DNA of 34,549 nucleotides from positions 1 through 34,549 of the forward strand of contig JANWWF010000016.1 in the NCBI GenBank assembly GCA_025055755.1, given 5' to 3'. The position numbers and the translations under genes are program-made. The notes beneath the pieces were generated by a model that made no database searches, was not told the origin of the DNA, and was given only the letters and a program-made list of their open reading frames with translations. This document shows, in pieces, positions 8,740 to 17,295 of this stretch (position 1 is its first letter; every line of letters starts with the position of its first letter). Source of the DNA: Candidatus Kapaibacterium sp. GTDB lineage: Bacteria > Bacteroidota > Ignavibacteria > Kapaibacteriales > NICIL-2.

Positions 8740-10026
8740 TTAGCCCTCGCCTTCGAGCTCGGCTTTGATTTCTTCGTAGGGGCGCTCGACAATGCGGACG
8801 CGCGCAAAGAGGAAATCAAACAGCGCATCGGTGAGTAAACGATTGCGTAGCGACGGTTTCTGCTCGAGTACCATTTTGAGTTGTACGGTATCAACGCCAT
8901 ATCGCTCTGCCAGCGCTGCAAGTCGCTCCTCAGTCAGGCGAATATCTTCCTGACGAAGAATTGTATCGGCAATCAATTGCCAGCGAACTGCGCTTTCTGC
9001 TTGAGGAAGGAAGTACTCGACAAGCTGCTGGCGAGGGATCTGCTGAAGGCGTTTATCTTCTTTGTTTCGCTCGAGGGTATCCGTTGCAAATTCTTCCGCC
9101 ATTGTACGGATCAGACTTTCGGGCACATCGAACTCATGAAGCTCCACCATCGTATCCACAAGACGCTCGCGCAGGTAGGAGTTGACCTGTTTCTCCCATT
9201 CTTGCTCTAACACACGCCGTAGCTCGCTGCGCAACTGCTCTTCTGTAGAAAGCCTACCGTTTGTCAAGGATGCAATGAATTCTTCCGTAAGCTCAGGAAG
9301 GACAACACGCTGTACGTCCACAACAGTGACGTGATAGATGTGTTCGTGAGCATGTGTTCTGTGCTCATCGCTGGTATGCCGAGTACGATACACAAATGTA
9401 TCCCCTTTGCGAAGGTTGAGAAGCTCTTCCCGCAACTGAGGATCCATGTGGTCATCGTCGAGGAAGAAATCTTGCTCTTTCCCGCCCACCAGCGGTGCAT
9501 TTGTCTCCGGGTCAACCGGAGCAAACTTGAGCTTGACAACGTACATCAAGTCCGTGATTTGCTCAGCGGGCACAAGCTCTGCGTTCCGCAGGCGAATATT
9601 TTCCAGCTCCTCGTCAATATCGGCTTCAGTGATAGAGCGAATTGGCTTGACAAGCTCGATCTGCTCGTAGGGCACAAGTGTTATATCCGGCATAATGTCG
9701 CACTCGACAACGACGCGTGCCCCACGGTCGGCAGTGCGTTCCAGCTCTACCAAGACAGGAGTTCCCACTACATCGAGTGCATGCTCTTGAGCAGCAGTAC
9801 GAAATGCTTCACTGGCAATATCGCCGAGTGCTTCTTGCTCAATGTGTGCACCGTACCGTGCTTTGATGATCTCGATCGGCACTTTGCCTTTGCGGAAACC
9901 TTCCAGTTGAAGATCCTTTTGCACTTCAGCATACGCACGCTCAAAGTATGGGGCAAGCTCGCTATAGCTCAACACGATTTCAACCGCACGCCGCAGTCCC
10001 CCGCGATCATGAATGGTTGTTTGCAC
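8740..10026 (-). CDS. tig: Trigger factor
   Basis: Trigger factor is the ribosome-bound chaperone that meets nascent chains at the exit tunnel. The ribosome-docking signature GFRKGKVP is at residues 43-50. A diverged FKBP-like domain occupies about 150-245, and the helical C-terminal chaperone domain fills the rest of the 428 residues. I chose GTG at 10026 because it is preceded by GAGGTG with a 5-base gap, and [10 protein letters not shown] begins the family fold. A longer frame reaching 10089 reads into the tRNA-Leu gene and is an artefact. The PPIase-like region contains a histidine-rich stretch ([13 protein letters not shown]), so peptidyl-prolyl isomerase activity is doubtful. The gene follows the tRNA by 36 bases and leads into clpP and clpX. 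Confidence 0.94.
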   Translation of the reverse strand: MQTTIHDRGGLRRAVEIVLSYSELAPYFERAYAEVQKDLQLEGFRKGKVPIEIIKARYGAHIEQEALGDIASEAFRTAAQEHALDVVGTPVLVELERTADRGARVVVECDIMPDITLVPYEQIELVKPIRSITEADIDEELENIRLRNAELVPAEQITDLMYVVKLKFAPVDPETNAPLVGGKEQDFFLDDDHMDPQLREELLNLRKGDTFVYRTRHTSDEHRTHAHEHIYHVTVVDVQRVVLPELTEEFIASLTNGRLSTEEQLRSELRRVLEQEWEKQVNSYLRERLVDTMVELHEFDVPESLIRTMAEEFATDTLERNKEDKRLQQIPRQQLVEYFLPQAESAVRWQLIADTILRQEDIRLTEERLAALAERYGVDTVQLKMVLEQKPSLRNRLLTDALFDFLFARVRIVERPYEEIKAELEGEG

Positions 10027-10062
10027 GAAAGCACCTCGAAAATTGTGAAAGGAGTAAATAGG

Positions 10063-10144
10063 TGCGGACGGAGAGACTCGAACTCTCACGGGTTGCCCCG
10101 CCAGATCCTAAGTCTGGTGCGTCTGCCAATTCCGCCACGTCCGC
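10063..10144 (-). tRNA. tRNA-Leu (anticodon UAG)
   Basis: The minus strand folds into a full cloverleaf of 82 bases. The acceptor stem is GCGGACG with CGTCCGC, and the discriminator base is A. The anticodon stem is CCAGA/TCTGG with loop CTTAGGA, giving anticodon TAG (reads CUN leucine codons). A class II long variable arm (GCGGGGCAACCCGT) and a GAGAG-TTCGAGT-CTCTC T-arm complete it. Only CC of the CCA end is encoded (the next base is T), so CCA must be completed by the nucleotidyltransferase. It lies 36 bases upstream of tig on the same strand and may share its transcript. Confidence 0.96.
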
Positions 10145-10191
10145 ATTCTAATCGAATGCAGTAGATGCGAAATTACAGCACCGCTTTTCCG

Positions 10192-13047
10192 TTAGCGCGC
10201 CCGTACTACAAGACGATGGACGTATGTTCTGGGTGTATGTAAGCGCAAAAGATACACTCCCGGCGGTAGCGATGCAATTGGCAGAGTAAACGCTTCGGGC
10301 GCTGGACCGAACTCCCAATGCTCAACCTTGCGCCCATCTACCGATACAAGCTCGACAGTCAGTTGGTCTCCTGCGAGGGCGGAGCATTCAACGGTGAGCA
10401 TATCGTGCTCGGCTGGCTGTGGATATACACGAACGGCAGAAAGGGCATTCTCCGACACACTGCTGTACGTTAGAGCACGCTGTTGCAGCTGTTCGCGATC
10501 TCGCCCTGCGAGGATAAGCACCTCGAATGTGCGTGTTGCACCTGGCGCAAGAGTATCGGGAAAGCGCGCCCCAACGACAATAGATTTGTCACCGAGTCCA
10601 CCAACTTGCAGTGCAGTGCCACGGCGGAGCGACTCCATCTTTCGCTCTGGTGTAAAATCTCTGATACTGGCGTAGATGACATCCAACCCCGCGCATTGGA
10701 GCTGCACGCCCGGTTCCTCGCTTCGTACTACTGCGATGACAATTGGATCGCCAGGCATTCGCTCCATAATCTCAGCACAAGCAGTGGGAAAGCTGTATAG
10801 TAGTCTTACTGCTGTGCTGTCTCCCGTTGGTGTTAAGTCGAAGTCGAGGTAATACCCTACTGCAACATTGCTCAGTGGGCTGCTGCTTCGGTTTGTGAGC
10901 GCTGTTCGGATGCGAACAGTTGCTCGATCAACAAACGCAAATTCCTCGCGCACTGTAACGCCTATTGCCTCTCCTGTTCGGTTTGTGGTGTCCCGCAGAA
11001 GACGATAGCCAGTCGCACCGGCTCCATGGATCTCGGAAGGAACGAAATCATTGTCGCTGGCCAGCCCATCTCCTTCAATACCGCTGCGCACGCGTTCAGT
11101 AGGATAGTGCACAAGGTACATTCCCCCTCCATACAGGAGCGAGCCAAGCTGAGCAATGCTAAATCCCTCTCCTTTGTATTCTTGCCCTGCCCCAGTATTG
11201 CGACCAATCCATCCATAATCGCCGAATGAGAGCACCGAACCTTCTGAGCGGAGGGTAACCCAGTCTGCCGTAGGATAAAAAGGAAAGAGCGCAAAATCTT
11301 CGTAGGGTGTCTGATCCCGCCCTAATCCTCGCACCGATAAGCGGAGAAAATGCAGCGTCGGCGCATAACGAGTGACAACCAGCGAGAATGGACCGATGGT
11401 TAACTCTTCCCCCAGGGCGACGCGCTGGCGACTGTCCTGCGCATCAAGTACCACCACTGCATCTGTTTGTCCGCCCCACGATTGGAGCACTTCAAGCTGC
11501 CACTGGAGCTGTGTTCCCTCCCCCAAATAATTGACCAGGCGAAAGAATACCAGCACCGTATCGCCAACCGCGCTACGCTCAACAGGTGTTCCATCCACCC
11601 GCTGATACTCAACGCCGACAGGCACAAGAGCTGGAGTTGAGAACGGATCTCGCTCTAATGCACGCCGTGCATTGACCATGCCCGGCACAAGCGAAGCAAG
11701 ATCCGGATTGACATTTCGCACATCACGTGCTGATAACCGGACATGCTCGATAGCTTGTAACGCTGTCAAGTGGGGATAGCGAGAGCGCACCAACGCTACA
11801 ACAGCGCTGACCATTGGCGCTGCCGAGGAAGTGCCGGAAAAGTACGTGTAGTCTGCATCGAAAATGTTCCCCGTCGTGCGGGCATTGCTGCCCGGTGCAA
11901 GGATACGACAGTGTGCTCCGATCCCCGTGCCAGGAACCACACTTCCATCAACTTCTGTTTCGCCAACTCCTAATACACCAGGATATGCAGCAGGATACAT
12001 CGGCTGAGCGCCAGTACTATTGCCCGAGGCAGCAACAATTGCGACATCTCGCGCAAGGGCAAATGCAATAATGCTCTGTTCGATTGGACTGGGAGTCTGA
12101 TCCTCATTACCCCAGCTGCAATTGACAACCTTGCATCCTCGAATCGCCGCATATATCAGCGATTCATAGCCGAAAAGGATATATCCCTCGGTGCTATTGG
12201 GCGTAGCTTTGATGGGAACAATACGGCAGCCTGGCGCGATGCCACTAATTCCTTTGCCATTGTTCTGCACGGCTGCTACGATGCCCGCTACATTTGTACC
12301 GTGCCCCCCCGTTGGATGCAGAACGTTATCAGGCGTAGTGTTATCGTTGCGCCAGGTAATGTTGTAGCCCCAGTAGTCGTCCACGTAGCCGTTTCCGTCG
12401 TCGTCAATTCCGTTGTTGGGGATTTCAGCTGTATTGCGGGCTATGTTCGCGTTGAGGTCCTCGTGCGTAATGCGCACACCGCTATCGCTGATTCCAATGA
12501 GCACGTTCGAAGAACCGGTCGTTACATTCCATGCCGCCGGTGCTTCAATTGCTTGGAGATACGTTTGTTGTGGAAAAAGTGGATCGTTCGGAGTTACAAA
12601 CAAACGCTGGCGGCGAACTGGCTCTGCATACTCCACCAACGGATGCTGTGCCATAAGATAGGCGCAAAATTTCTCCGCCGGAAGCGGTCCGCTGTAGCGC
12701 ACAAGAACAGTTCGTAGGAGCGGTTCTTCTGCTCGAGCTATCGCCTGTGCTTGTGCAGCACTAATCGAAGGTGCTTTGCCATTTTGCTGTTGCCAGGCAA
12801 GCGTTTGGTCTGGGCGGAGCAAGGAGCGCTCGATAGTAGCGCCTTCCCCCAGCTCGATAGTGGCACTTTGCACCAATGGCAGTGCGCCAGGAGAAAGCCG
12901 AACGTAAAGCCACGATGGCTCTCCCGCTATCGCCGATAATCCCGCCACCAGCGCTATGACTATAGTCCGAGCAACCACTGCTAACGCAACCGCAGAAGTA
13001 CTACATTTGCAGTGCAAAATACAATCTTTTTTGTCTTGAGATGGCAC
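10192..13047 (-). CDS. Secreted subtilisin-like serine protease with T9SS sorting domain
   Basis: A 951-residue S8 family protease. The N-terminus has a hydrophobic export signal (about residues 16-42), then a propeptide-like region to about 150. The catalytic domain has D188 in GISDSGVRI, H249 in GGHGTNVAG, the oxyanion asparagine in ASGNS, and S407 in FSGTSSAAP. An acidic insert, NNGIDDDGNGYVDD (211-224), looks like a calcium-binding loop. A long beta-rich middle region follows, and the end is a T9SS type A sorting domain (VYPQPAEHD, VDGRKVEHW, LPPGVYLLRL). It should be exported by Sec, moved across the outer membrane by T9SS and trimmed. GTG at 13047 has AAGG 8 bases upstream but overlaps the divergent dnaX start by 7 bases. 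GTG at 12978 is an alternative with a shorter signal peptide. Confidence 0.9.
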   Translation of the reverse strand: MPSQDKKDCILHCKCSTSAVALAVVARTIVIALVAGLSAIAGEPSWLYVRLSPGALPLVQSATIELGEGATIERSLLRPDQTLAWQQQNGKAPSISAAQAQAIARAEEPLLRTVLVRYSGPLPAEKFCAYLMAQHPLVEYAEPVRRQRLFVTPNDPLFPQQTYLQAIEAPAAWNVTTGSSNVLIGISDSGVRITHEDLNANIARNTAEIPNNGIDDDGNGYVDDYWGYNITWRNDNTTPDNVLHPTGGHGTNVAGIVAAVQNNGKGISGIAPGCRIVPIKATPNSTEGYILFGYESLIYAAIRGCKVVNCSWGNEDQTPSPIEQSIIAFALARDVAIVAASGNSTGAQPMYPAAYPGVLGVGETEVDGSVVPGTGIGAHCRILAPGSNARTTGNIFDADYTYFSGTSSAAPMVSAVVALVRSRYPHLTALQAIEHVRLSARDVRNVNPDLASLVPGMVNARRALERDPFSTPALVPVGVEYQRVDGTPVERSAVGDTVLVFFRLVNYLGEGTQLQWQLEVLQSWGGQTDAVVVLDAQDSRQRVALGEELTIGPFSLVVTRYAPTLHFLRLSVRGLGRDQTPYEDFALFPFYPTADWVTLRSEGSVLSFGDYGWIGRNTGAGQEYKGEGFSIAQLGSLLYGGGMYLVHYPTERVRSGIEGDGLASDNDFVPSEIHGAGATGYRLLRDTTNRTGEAIGVTVREEFAFVDRATVRIRTALTNRSSSPLSNVAVGYYLDFDLTPTGDSTAVRLLYSFPTACAEIMERMPGDPIVIAVVRSEEPGVQLQCAGLDVIYASIRDFTPERKMESLRRGTALQVGGLGDKSIVVGARFPDTLAPGATRTFEVLILAGRDREQLQQRALTYSSVSENALSAVRVYPQPAEHDMLTVECSALAGDQLTVELVSVDGRKVEHWEFGPAPEAFTLPIASLPPGVYLLRLHTPRTYVHRLVVRAR
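13002..13009 (+). promoter_or_regulatory. Putative Bacteroidota -7 element for dnaX
   Basis: TACATTTG matches TAnnTTTG and lies 31 bases before the dnaX ATG, the same distance as in the stronger promoter before the DUF1800 gene. No clear TTTG -33 box is seen. Confidence 0.4.
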
Positions 13048-14780
13048 TGGTCACACCTTCTGAGTACGTGGTCACAGCGCGCAAGTGGCGTCCTCTTCGC
13101 TTTGAAGAGGTTGTCGGGCAAGACCATGTCACAACCACCCTCCGCAACGCACTTGCCAGTGGGCGGATTCATCACGCATACCTTTTCTGCGGACCACGAG
13201 GAGTAGGAAAAACCACGACTGCCCGGATTATCGCCCGCGCAGTCAACTGTGCTGCTCCACGCAATGGTATCGAGCCATGCAACCAGTGTGATTCTTGCCA
13301 GGATATTCTGAACGGCCGCTCGCTCGATGTTGTCGAGATTGATGGTGCTTCCAACAATAGCGTCGAGGATGTTCGGCGTATCCGAGAAAATGCAAAATAC
13401 CCGCCCGCATACGGCAAGTTCAAGGTGTACATCATTGACGAAGTACACATGCTCTCGGCAAGTGCATTCAATGCACTGCTGAAAACACTCGAGGAGCCTC
13501 CGCCGCACCTTTTGTTCATTTTTGCCACCACAGAGCCGCACAAAGTCCCTGCAACTATTCAAAGCCGTTGCCAACGCTTTGACTTCCACCGCATGGATAC
13601 CAGAACAATCGCTTCCCATCTTCGCAGGATTGCACAAGCTGAAAGCGTGCAGATTGACGACGACGCTCTCTACACGATTGCCCGTTTCGCAGATGGTTCG
13701 ATGCGTGATGCACAATCCCTTTTTGACCAAGTGCGCGCATTTTCTACCGATACCATCACTGGTAGCACTGTCCGACAAAGCTTGCATATTCTCGGCGACG
13801 ATGTTTATTTTGCTATCACCGATGCGATTCTTACGCGGGATTTAGCGGCTGCGTTTGCTCTTTCGCAACAAATTATCTCCCAGGGATTCGATGTACACCA
13901 AACAATTCTTGGGCTCCTGGAACACTTACGCAATGCACTCACTGTCCGCGTTACGGGAACTACTGACCTGGTAGATGCCGCCGACGAAACACGCCACCAG
14001 TACCGGCAATTAGCACAACAGCTAACCGAAGAAGATCTTGTGCAAATGATGACGATTGTGGCGAACGCGGAACAGCAACTCCGGTACACTTCCCATCCTC
14101 GGTTACGCTTTGAATTACTATTGGCACAACTGGTCCACCTCCCGACTGCATGTGACATCGGCACATTGATTGCGCAGTTGGAACAGTGGCAAGGAGCAGC
14201 ATCCTCCCTTCCACCAGCGGGGGAACAGAAAAGCACCTCTCCCAGTGATACCAGTTCTTTCGGAGAAACACCGCCATCGAGCAGACAACACCCCATGCCC
14301 GCTGAGGAGAAGAGTTCCGCCCAGCACTCATCGCCTCCTTCATCCCCTACCCCGAGCACCCAAGAAGAAGGGAATGCATCACCATTTTCTCCGCCTCCTG
14401 CAACAAGTGTTACCGTTAACTGGCAGGAGATTATCACTGCTCTGCCGAAGACACTGGAAACTATCCGCATTCTGCTTCAGGAGCTCCCTCCGCCTGTGTT
14501 CGAGGGGGATAAATGCACAATTACCTGCACTGATAGTGCAGCCTTCGATGCACTCACACTTAAGCGAAGTCAACTGGAGAAGTTTCTCAGCAAGCAATGC
14601 GGCTATTTGGTTCACGTTCAGATCGTTCGAGCAGAAGCAGCAGCGGTTCATACTGCTCCTGCAGCTACACCTCCGGCCAACTCGACGCCATCTCAACCTT
14701 CGCATGGTCAGGAGCTAAGCCCCATTGAGCGTGCCCTTGTCGAGCAGTTCAAGGCACAACGAATTCCCCTCATCCAGTGA
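13041..14780 (+). CDS. dnaX: DNA polymerase III subunits gamma/tau
   Basis: DnaX is the ATPase of the clamp loader that places the sliding clamp on DNA during replication. The N-terminal motor domain has the ARKWRP start block, Walker A GPRGVGKT (51-58), zinc cysteines C70, C80, C83 and C86, Walker B IIDEVHML, LKTLEEPP, and ATTEPHKVPATIQSRCQRF. Residues about 385-445 are a Ser/Pro/Glu-rich linker, and a short tau-like C-terminal domain follows. Total length is 579 residues. The gene starts in the shared divergent region with the subtilase. Its last 11 bases overlap the SpoU methylase gene in convergent orientation. I did not find an obvious slippery A-run that would produce a separate gamma form. 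Confidence 0.95.
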   Translation: MALVTPSEYVVTARKWRPLRFEEVVGQDHVTTTLRNALASGRIHHAYLFCGPRGVGKTTTARIIARAVNCAAPRNGIEPCNQCDSCQDILNGRSLDVVEIDGASNNSVEDVRRIRENAKYPPAYGKFKVYIIDEVHMLSASAFNALLKTLEEPPPHLLFIFATTEPHKVPATIQSRCQRFDFHRMDTRTIASHLRRIAQAESVQIDDDALYTIARFADGSMRDAQSLFDQVRAFSTDTITGSTVRQSLHILGDDVYFAITDAILTRDLAAAFALSQQIISQGFDVHQTILGLLEHLRNALTVRVTGTTDLVDAADETRHQYRQLAQQLTEEDLVQMMTIVANAEQQLRYTSHPRLRFELLLAQLVHLPTACDIGTLIAQLEQWQGAASSLPPAGEQKSTSPSDTSSFGETPPSSRQHPMPAEEKSSAQHSSPPSSPTPSTQEEGNASPFSPPPATSVTVNWQEIITALPKTLETIRILLQELPPPVFEGDKCTITCTDSAAFDALTLKRSQLEKFLSKQCGYLVHVQIVRAEAAAVHTAPAATPPANSTPSQPSHGQELSPIERALVEQFKAQRIPLIQ

Positions 14781-15318
14781 TACCAAGCGCTTCGATAGCA
14801 CGGTAGAGCACTATTCCAACACTAACGGCCACATTGAGTGAATGCTTTTTGCCGAACATTGGGATTACGAGTGCTTCATCGCACTGCTCGAGGATGTCAT
14901 CACGAATGCCAATAAGTTCATTACCGAAGACAAACGTTGCGGGAAAATCGCCGCGCTGAAGCGTAGCATACGACCGTGCATTCTCCGCAAGCTCCACGGC
15001 AATGATGCGATGCTCTCGCTGTCGTTGGTAGGCAATTGCTTCGAATGGATCGGGCAGATGAATCCATGGGACTGTTTCCTCTGCACCCAGCGATGTCTTG
15101 TGAATCTTGCCGGTCTGCGGATTAGGTGTGTAGCCACTTAGCAGGAGTAGCTCAACCCGCGCAGCATCACACGTACGAAAAATAGAGCCAACATTATATG
15201 CACTCCGCACATTCCACAGCATTACCCCTATGGGATGCCGCCGGCTGCCATATTGCTGCTCAGTTGCTGCACGAGCAGCAGCAATTTCGTCGAAACTTAG
15301 TCGGCGCGGGCGATCCAT
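14770..15318 (-). CDS. SpoU-family (TrmH-like) RNA 2'-O-methyltransferase
   Basis: A 182-residue SPOUT-fold methylase that uses SAM to methylate a ribose 2'-hydroxyl in tRNA or rRNA. The three family motifs are present: NVRSAYNVGSIFRTCDA (motif 1), FVFGNELIGI (motif 2) and IPMFGKKHSLNVAVSVGIVLY (motif 3, the knotted SAM site). There is no N-terminal RNA-binding extension, so it resembles the short stand-alone TrmH/TrmL type; the target nucleotide cannot be read from sequence. ATG at 15318 overlaps the end of the PLP-enzyme gene by 22 bases; an in-frame TTG at 15324 is the alternative. It is the last gene of a three-gene overlapping operon. Confidence 0.9.
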   Translation of the reverse strand: MDRPRRLSFDEIAAARAATEQQYGSRRHPIGVMLWNVRSAYNVGSIFRTCDAARVELLLLSGYTPNPQTGKIHKTSLGAEETVPWIHLPDPFEAIAYQRQREHRIIAVELAENARSYATLQRGDFPATFVFGNELIGIRDDILEQCDEALVIPMFGKKHSLNVAVSVGIVLYRAIEALGITG

Positions 15319-16463
15319 TCGCAAAGGACCGAAGCAAGGTACTGGTACTCCTGTGGCTCGTTGTACACTTGCGAAGCAGTGCGGAGCAAGAGATCTGAAC
15401 CGAACGTAAACACGGGCACTTCAATGCGGCGCTCATCAAAAAGCCAATCATGAATCTGCTGGGCTGACCAGCCACGAACATGAGAAGGGGAAAGTGGCAC
15501 CGCTGCAAGGTAGGCAATCATCTCAGGTGGTGCTGGCAATGGACATCCAACTGCTTCAGCAAGAACACGCTGGGCATAGAGTGCCAGCGATCGGTTGTAC
15601 TGATACACCCGCTCTGCCCCAAGCTGATGGAAAAACTCTAGCCCCGCTGGTGCGCTCAAGTATGCGGACCAGTCCTTCGTTCCCGTAAAATCAAACTCAG
15701 CAATGTAGCCACTGCCGTACCCATGGGAGATCACCACCGGATGCGTTATCGTCTGATACTCTGGTGCCGTCCAGAGAAATGCACATCCTTTCGGGGCAAA
15801 CAGCCACTTATGGAAATTGCCTGTGTACCAATCGGCTCCGAGGGCAGAAAGGGTCAGCGGTATCATGCCTGGGGCATGCGCCCCATCAATCATCACCAAG
15901 ATTCCTCGCTCCTTGCAAAGCATGATGAGCTTTTCGACGGGAAAAACTATCCCTGTCGGCGAAGTCACGTGGTCAAAAAGGGCGAAGCGCGTCCGTTCGG
16001 TAAGTGCAGCACGAACTGCCTCTACGACCTGGTCGCCACTGGCAATAGGGAAAGGGACAGGCACTTCTACGTATTCTGCCCTTGCCAGTGCAGCGATGTA
16101 CCGCATAGCTTGGCGCACGGCGTTGTACACATGCGAAGTGGTTAGTACCTGGTCCCCAGGCTGCAAAAGAGGAACAAGCGATCGGAGCACTGCATTGACT
16201 CCTGTCGTTGCGTTCTCCACAAAGACCACATCCTCGCCGCGTGCGCCAAGAAACTGAGCCATCACCTCTGCTGCTGCACGCAATTCTCGGTGCAAGTGAC
16301 GCCCAACAAACTCCACCGGCTCACGCTCGAAGCGCTCTTGCCACTGGCGCTGAACCTGCAGAACTTCAATCGGTGTAGCGCCAAATGAGCCGTTATTGAG
16401 AAAAACGACGTCTGGATCGAGCAGCCACCGCGGGCGGATCGAACGACCAAATTCGACACTCAT
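15297..16463 (-). CDS. Class V aminotransferase-fold PLP enzyme (isopenicillin N epimerase-like)
   Basis: A 388-residue PLP-dependent enzyme of aspartate aminotransferase fold class V. It begins with VVFLNNGSFGATP, typical of the CefD/isopenicillin N epimerase-like group. ENATTGVN binds the cofactor phosphate, D193 in MIDGAHAPG pairs with the pyridine nitrogen, and K219 in TGNFHKWLFAPKG is the likely Schiff-base lysine. Members of this group include racemases, C-S lyases and cysteine desulfurase-like enzymes, so the substrate is not predictable; a true penicillin pathway role is unlikely. ATG at 16463 overlaps the TGA of the upstream glycosylase (ATGA), so translation is coupled. A GTG at 16478 would add five residues. 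It also overlaps the SpoU methylase downstream. Confidence 0.88.
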   Translation of the reverse strand: MSVEFGRSIRPRWLLDPDVVFLNNGSFGATPIEVLQVQRQWQERFEREPVEFVGRHLHRELRAAAEVMAQFLGARGEDVVFVENATTGVNAVLRSLVPLLQPGDQVLTTSHVYNAVRQAMRYIAALARAEYVEVPVPFPIASGDQVVEAVRAALTERTRFALFDHVTSPTGIVFPVEKLIMLCKERGILVMIDGAHAPGMIPLTLSALGADWYTGNFHKWLFAPKGCAFLWTAPEYQTITHPVVISHGYGSGYIAEFDFTGTKDWSAYLSAPAGLEFFHQLGAERVYQYNRSLALYAQRVLAEAVGCPLPAPPEMIAYLAAVPLSPSHVRGWSAQQIHDWLFDERRIEVPVFTFGSDLLLRTASQVYNEPQEYQYLASVLCEWIARAD

Positions 16464-17158
16464 TCTTCTATTCCACACCGTTTGAGTGCTTCGTGATAGG
16501 TCTGAACATATCGAGTGATGTACTCGGAGAGTCTACGCCGACGATACTGCATGATAAATCGTGGATGTTCAACAAAGAGCAAATCCTCGAAAAACCGATG
16601 TTCGCTATTGAGTCGCTCGGCAATACGCCGCACCGTGCCGCTACCGAACACAATTGCTATGTGCCGGTACAAGGGAAAATCGCACTGCTCACGGAGCGAT
16701 TGGACGATAAAGGGCAGGACAACACGTTCTAATGCCGGTTCATCGTAAAAGTTCAGATTCTTCCCGTCCCGCGCAAAGCCGAGTGGAGAGAGTGCAGAAA
16801 GGTAGAACAAACGGAAAAATTTCTTCACACCACCAAATGCATCGATGGTCTGGTACACAAATGTTGCAGAGAGCTCGCGCCCATTCCCGAGGGTATGCTC
16901 GATGCCGCAATAGAAGCGGAGAGCATAAGGATCAGTAAACGATAGCCCCGTTATCCCTGCACCGAAGCGGCCTGGATTGATACCAAAAATCCCGATACGC
17001 GGATGGGGATCGTCGTAGTACTTCGCACAAAAGCGGCTAATCGCAGAAAGCACTGCCGAATTCCGATATGGTTCAAGCACCGTTATGCCGCACGGAACAG
17101 AAGCGGGAAAGCGCAGGTTTCGCACCCATTCCAGGTATGCTTGACCAAACGTCTTCAC
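16460..17158 (-). CDS. SMUG1-like uracil-DNA glycosylase family protein (DUF4918)
   Basis: A 232-residue member of the uracil-DNA glycosylase superfamily, closest to SMUG1 and the Bacteroidota DUF4918 group. The first active-site motif is GINPGRFGAGITG (59-71, with N61 matching the SMUG1 asparagine), and the second is VEHPRFIMQY (H198). FVYQTID and FYLSALSPLGF are further conserved blocks. It probably removes uracil or oxidised pyrimidines from DNA in base excision repair. The open frame runs to 17374 but would then collide with the divergent DUF1800 gene. I placed the start at GTG 17158 (VKTFGQAYLEW), with AGTGG eight bases upstream; GTG at 17197 is an alternative. It is first in an overlapping operon with the PLP enzyme and SpoU methylase. 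Confidence 0.85.
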   Translation of the reverse strand: MKTFGQAYLEWVRNLRFPASVPCGITVLEPYRNSAVLSAISRFCAKYYDDPHPRIGIFGINPGRFGAGITGLSFTDPYALRFYCGIEHTLGNGRELSATFVYQTIDAFGGVKKFFRLFYLSALSPLGFARDGKNLNFYDEPALERVVLPFIVQSLREQCDFPLYRHIAIVFGSGTVRRIAERLNSEHRFFEDLLFVEHPRFIMQYRRRRLSEYITRYVQTYHEALKRCGIEE

Positions 17159-17233
17159 ATGCAAACCACTATGGATGAACAGATGCAAATATGGCACTCC
17201 AGTTGCAGCGCAGGAGAATACCGAGAAAAAAGC

Positions 17234-17265
17234 TTTGGTTTTACATTTAATGCGTTCTAAGTTTG
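17234..17265 (+). promoter_or_regulatory. Bacteroidota-type promoter (TTTG-n20-TAAGTTTG) for the DUF1800/DUF1501 operon
   Basis: A TTTG -33 box (17234-17237) and a TAAGTTTG -7 box (17258-17265) are separated by 20 bases, matching the published Bacteroidota primary sigma consensus of TTTG, a 19-21 base gap, and TAnnTTTG. The ATG of the DUF1800 gene is 31 bases downstream and is preceded by GGAGG. This is the best promoter match in the window. Confidence 0.65.
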
Positions 17266-17295
17266 CATACGTATAGTCAATCTTTGGAGGTGTCA

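Noticed and set aside
10027-10089. N-terminal extension of trigger factor beginning MRVRVSPSAP
   Set aside because: These codons lie partly in the tRNA-Leu gene; the GTG at 10026 has a good ribosome binding site and matches the family start.
9331-10164. A 277-codon plus-strand frame across tig and the tRNA
   Set aside because: It is antisense to trigger factor and the tRNA, has cysteine- and histidine-rich random composition and no recognisable family.
12981-13787. A 268-codon minus-strand frame across the start of dnaX
   Set aside because: It is the shadow of the highly conserved dnaX motor domain; the composition looks random.
15297-16463. The PLP enzyme as kynureninase, completing a kynurenine pathway with kynA
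   Set aside because: The lysine motif TGNFHKWLFAPKG and the N-terminus FLNNGSFGATP fit the CefD-like group; kynureninase-specific blocks are absent, and the gene is 9 kb away on the other strand.
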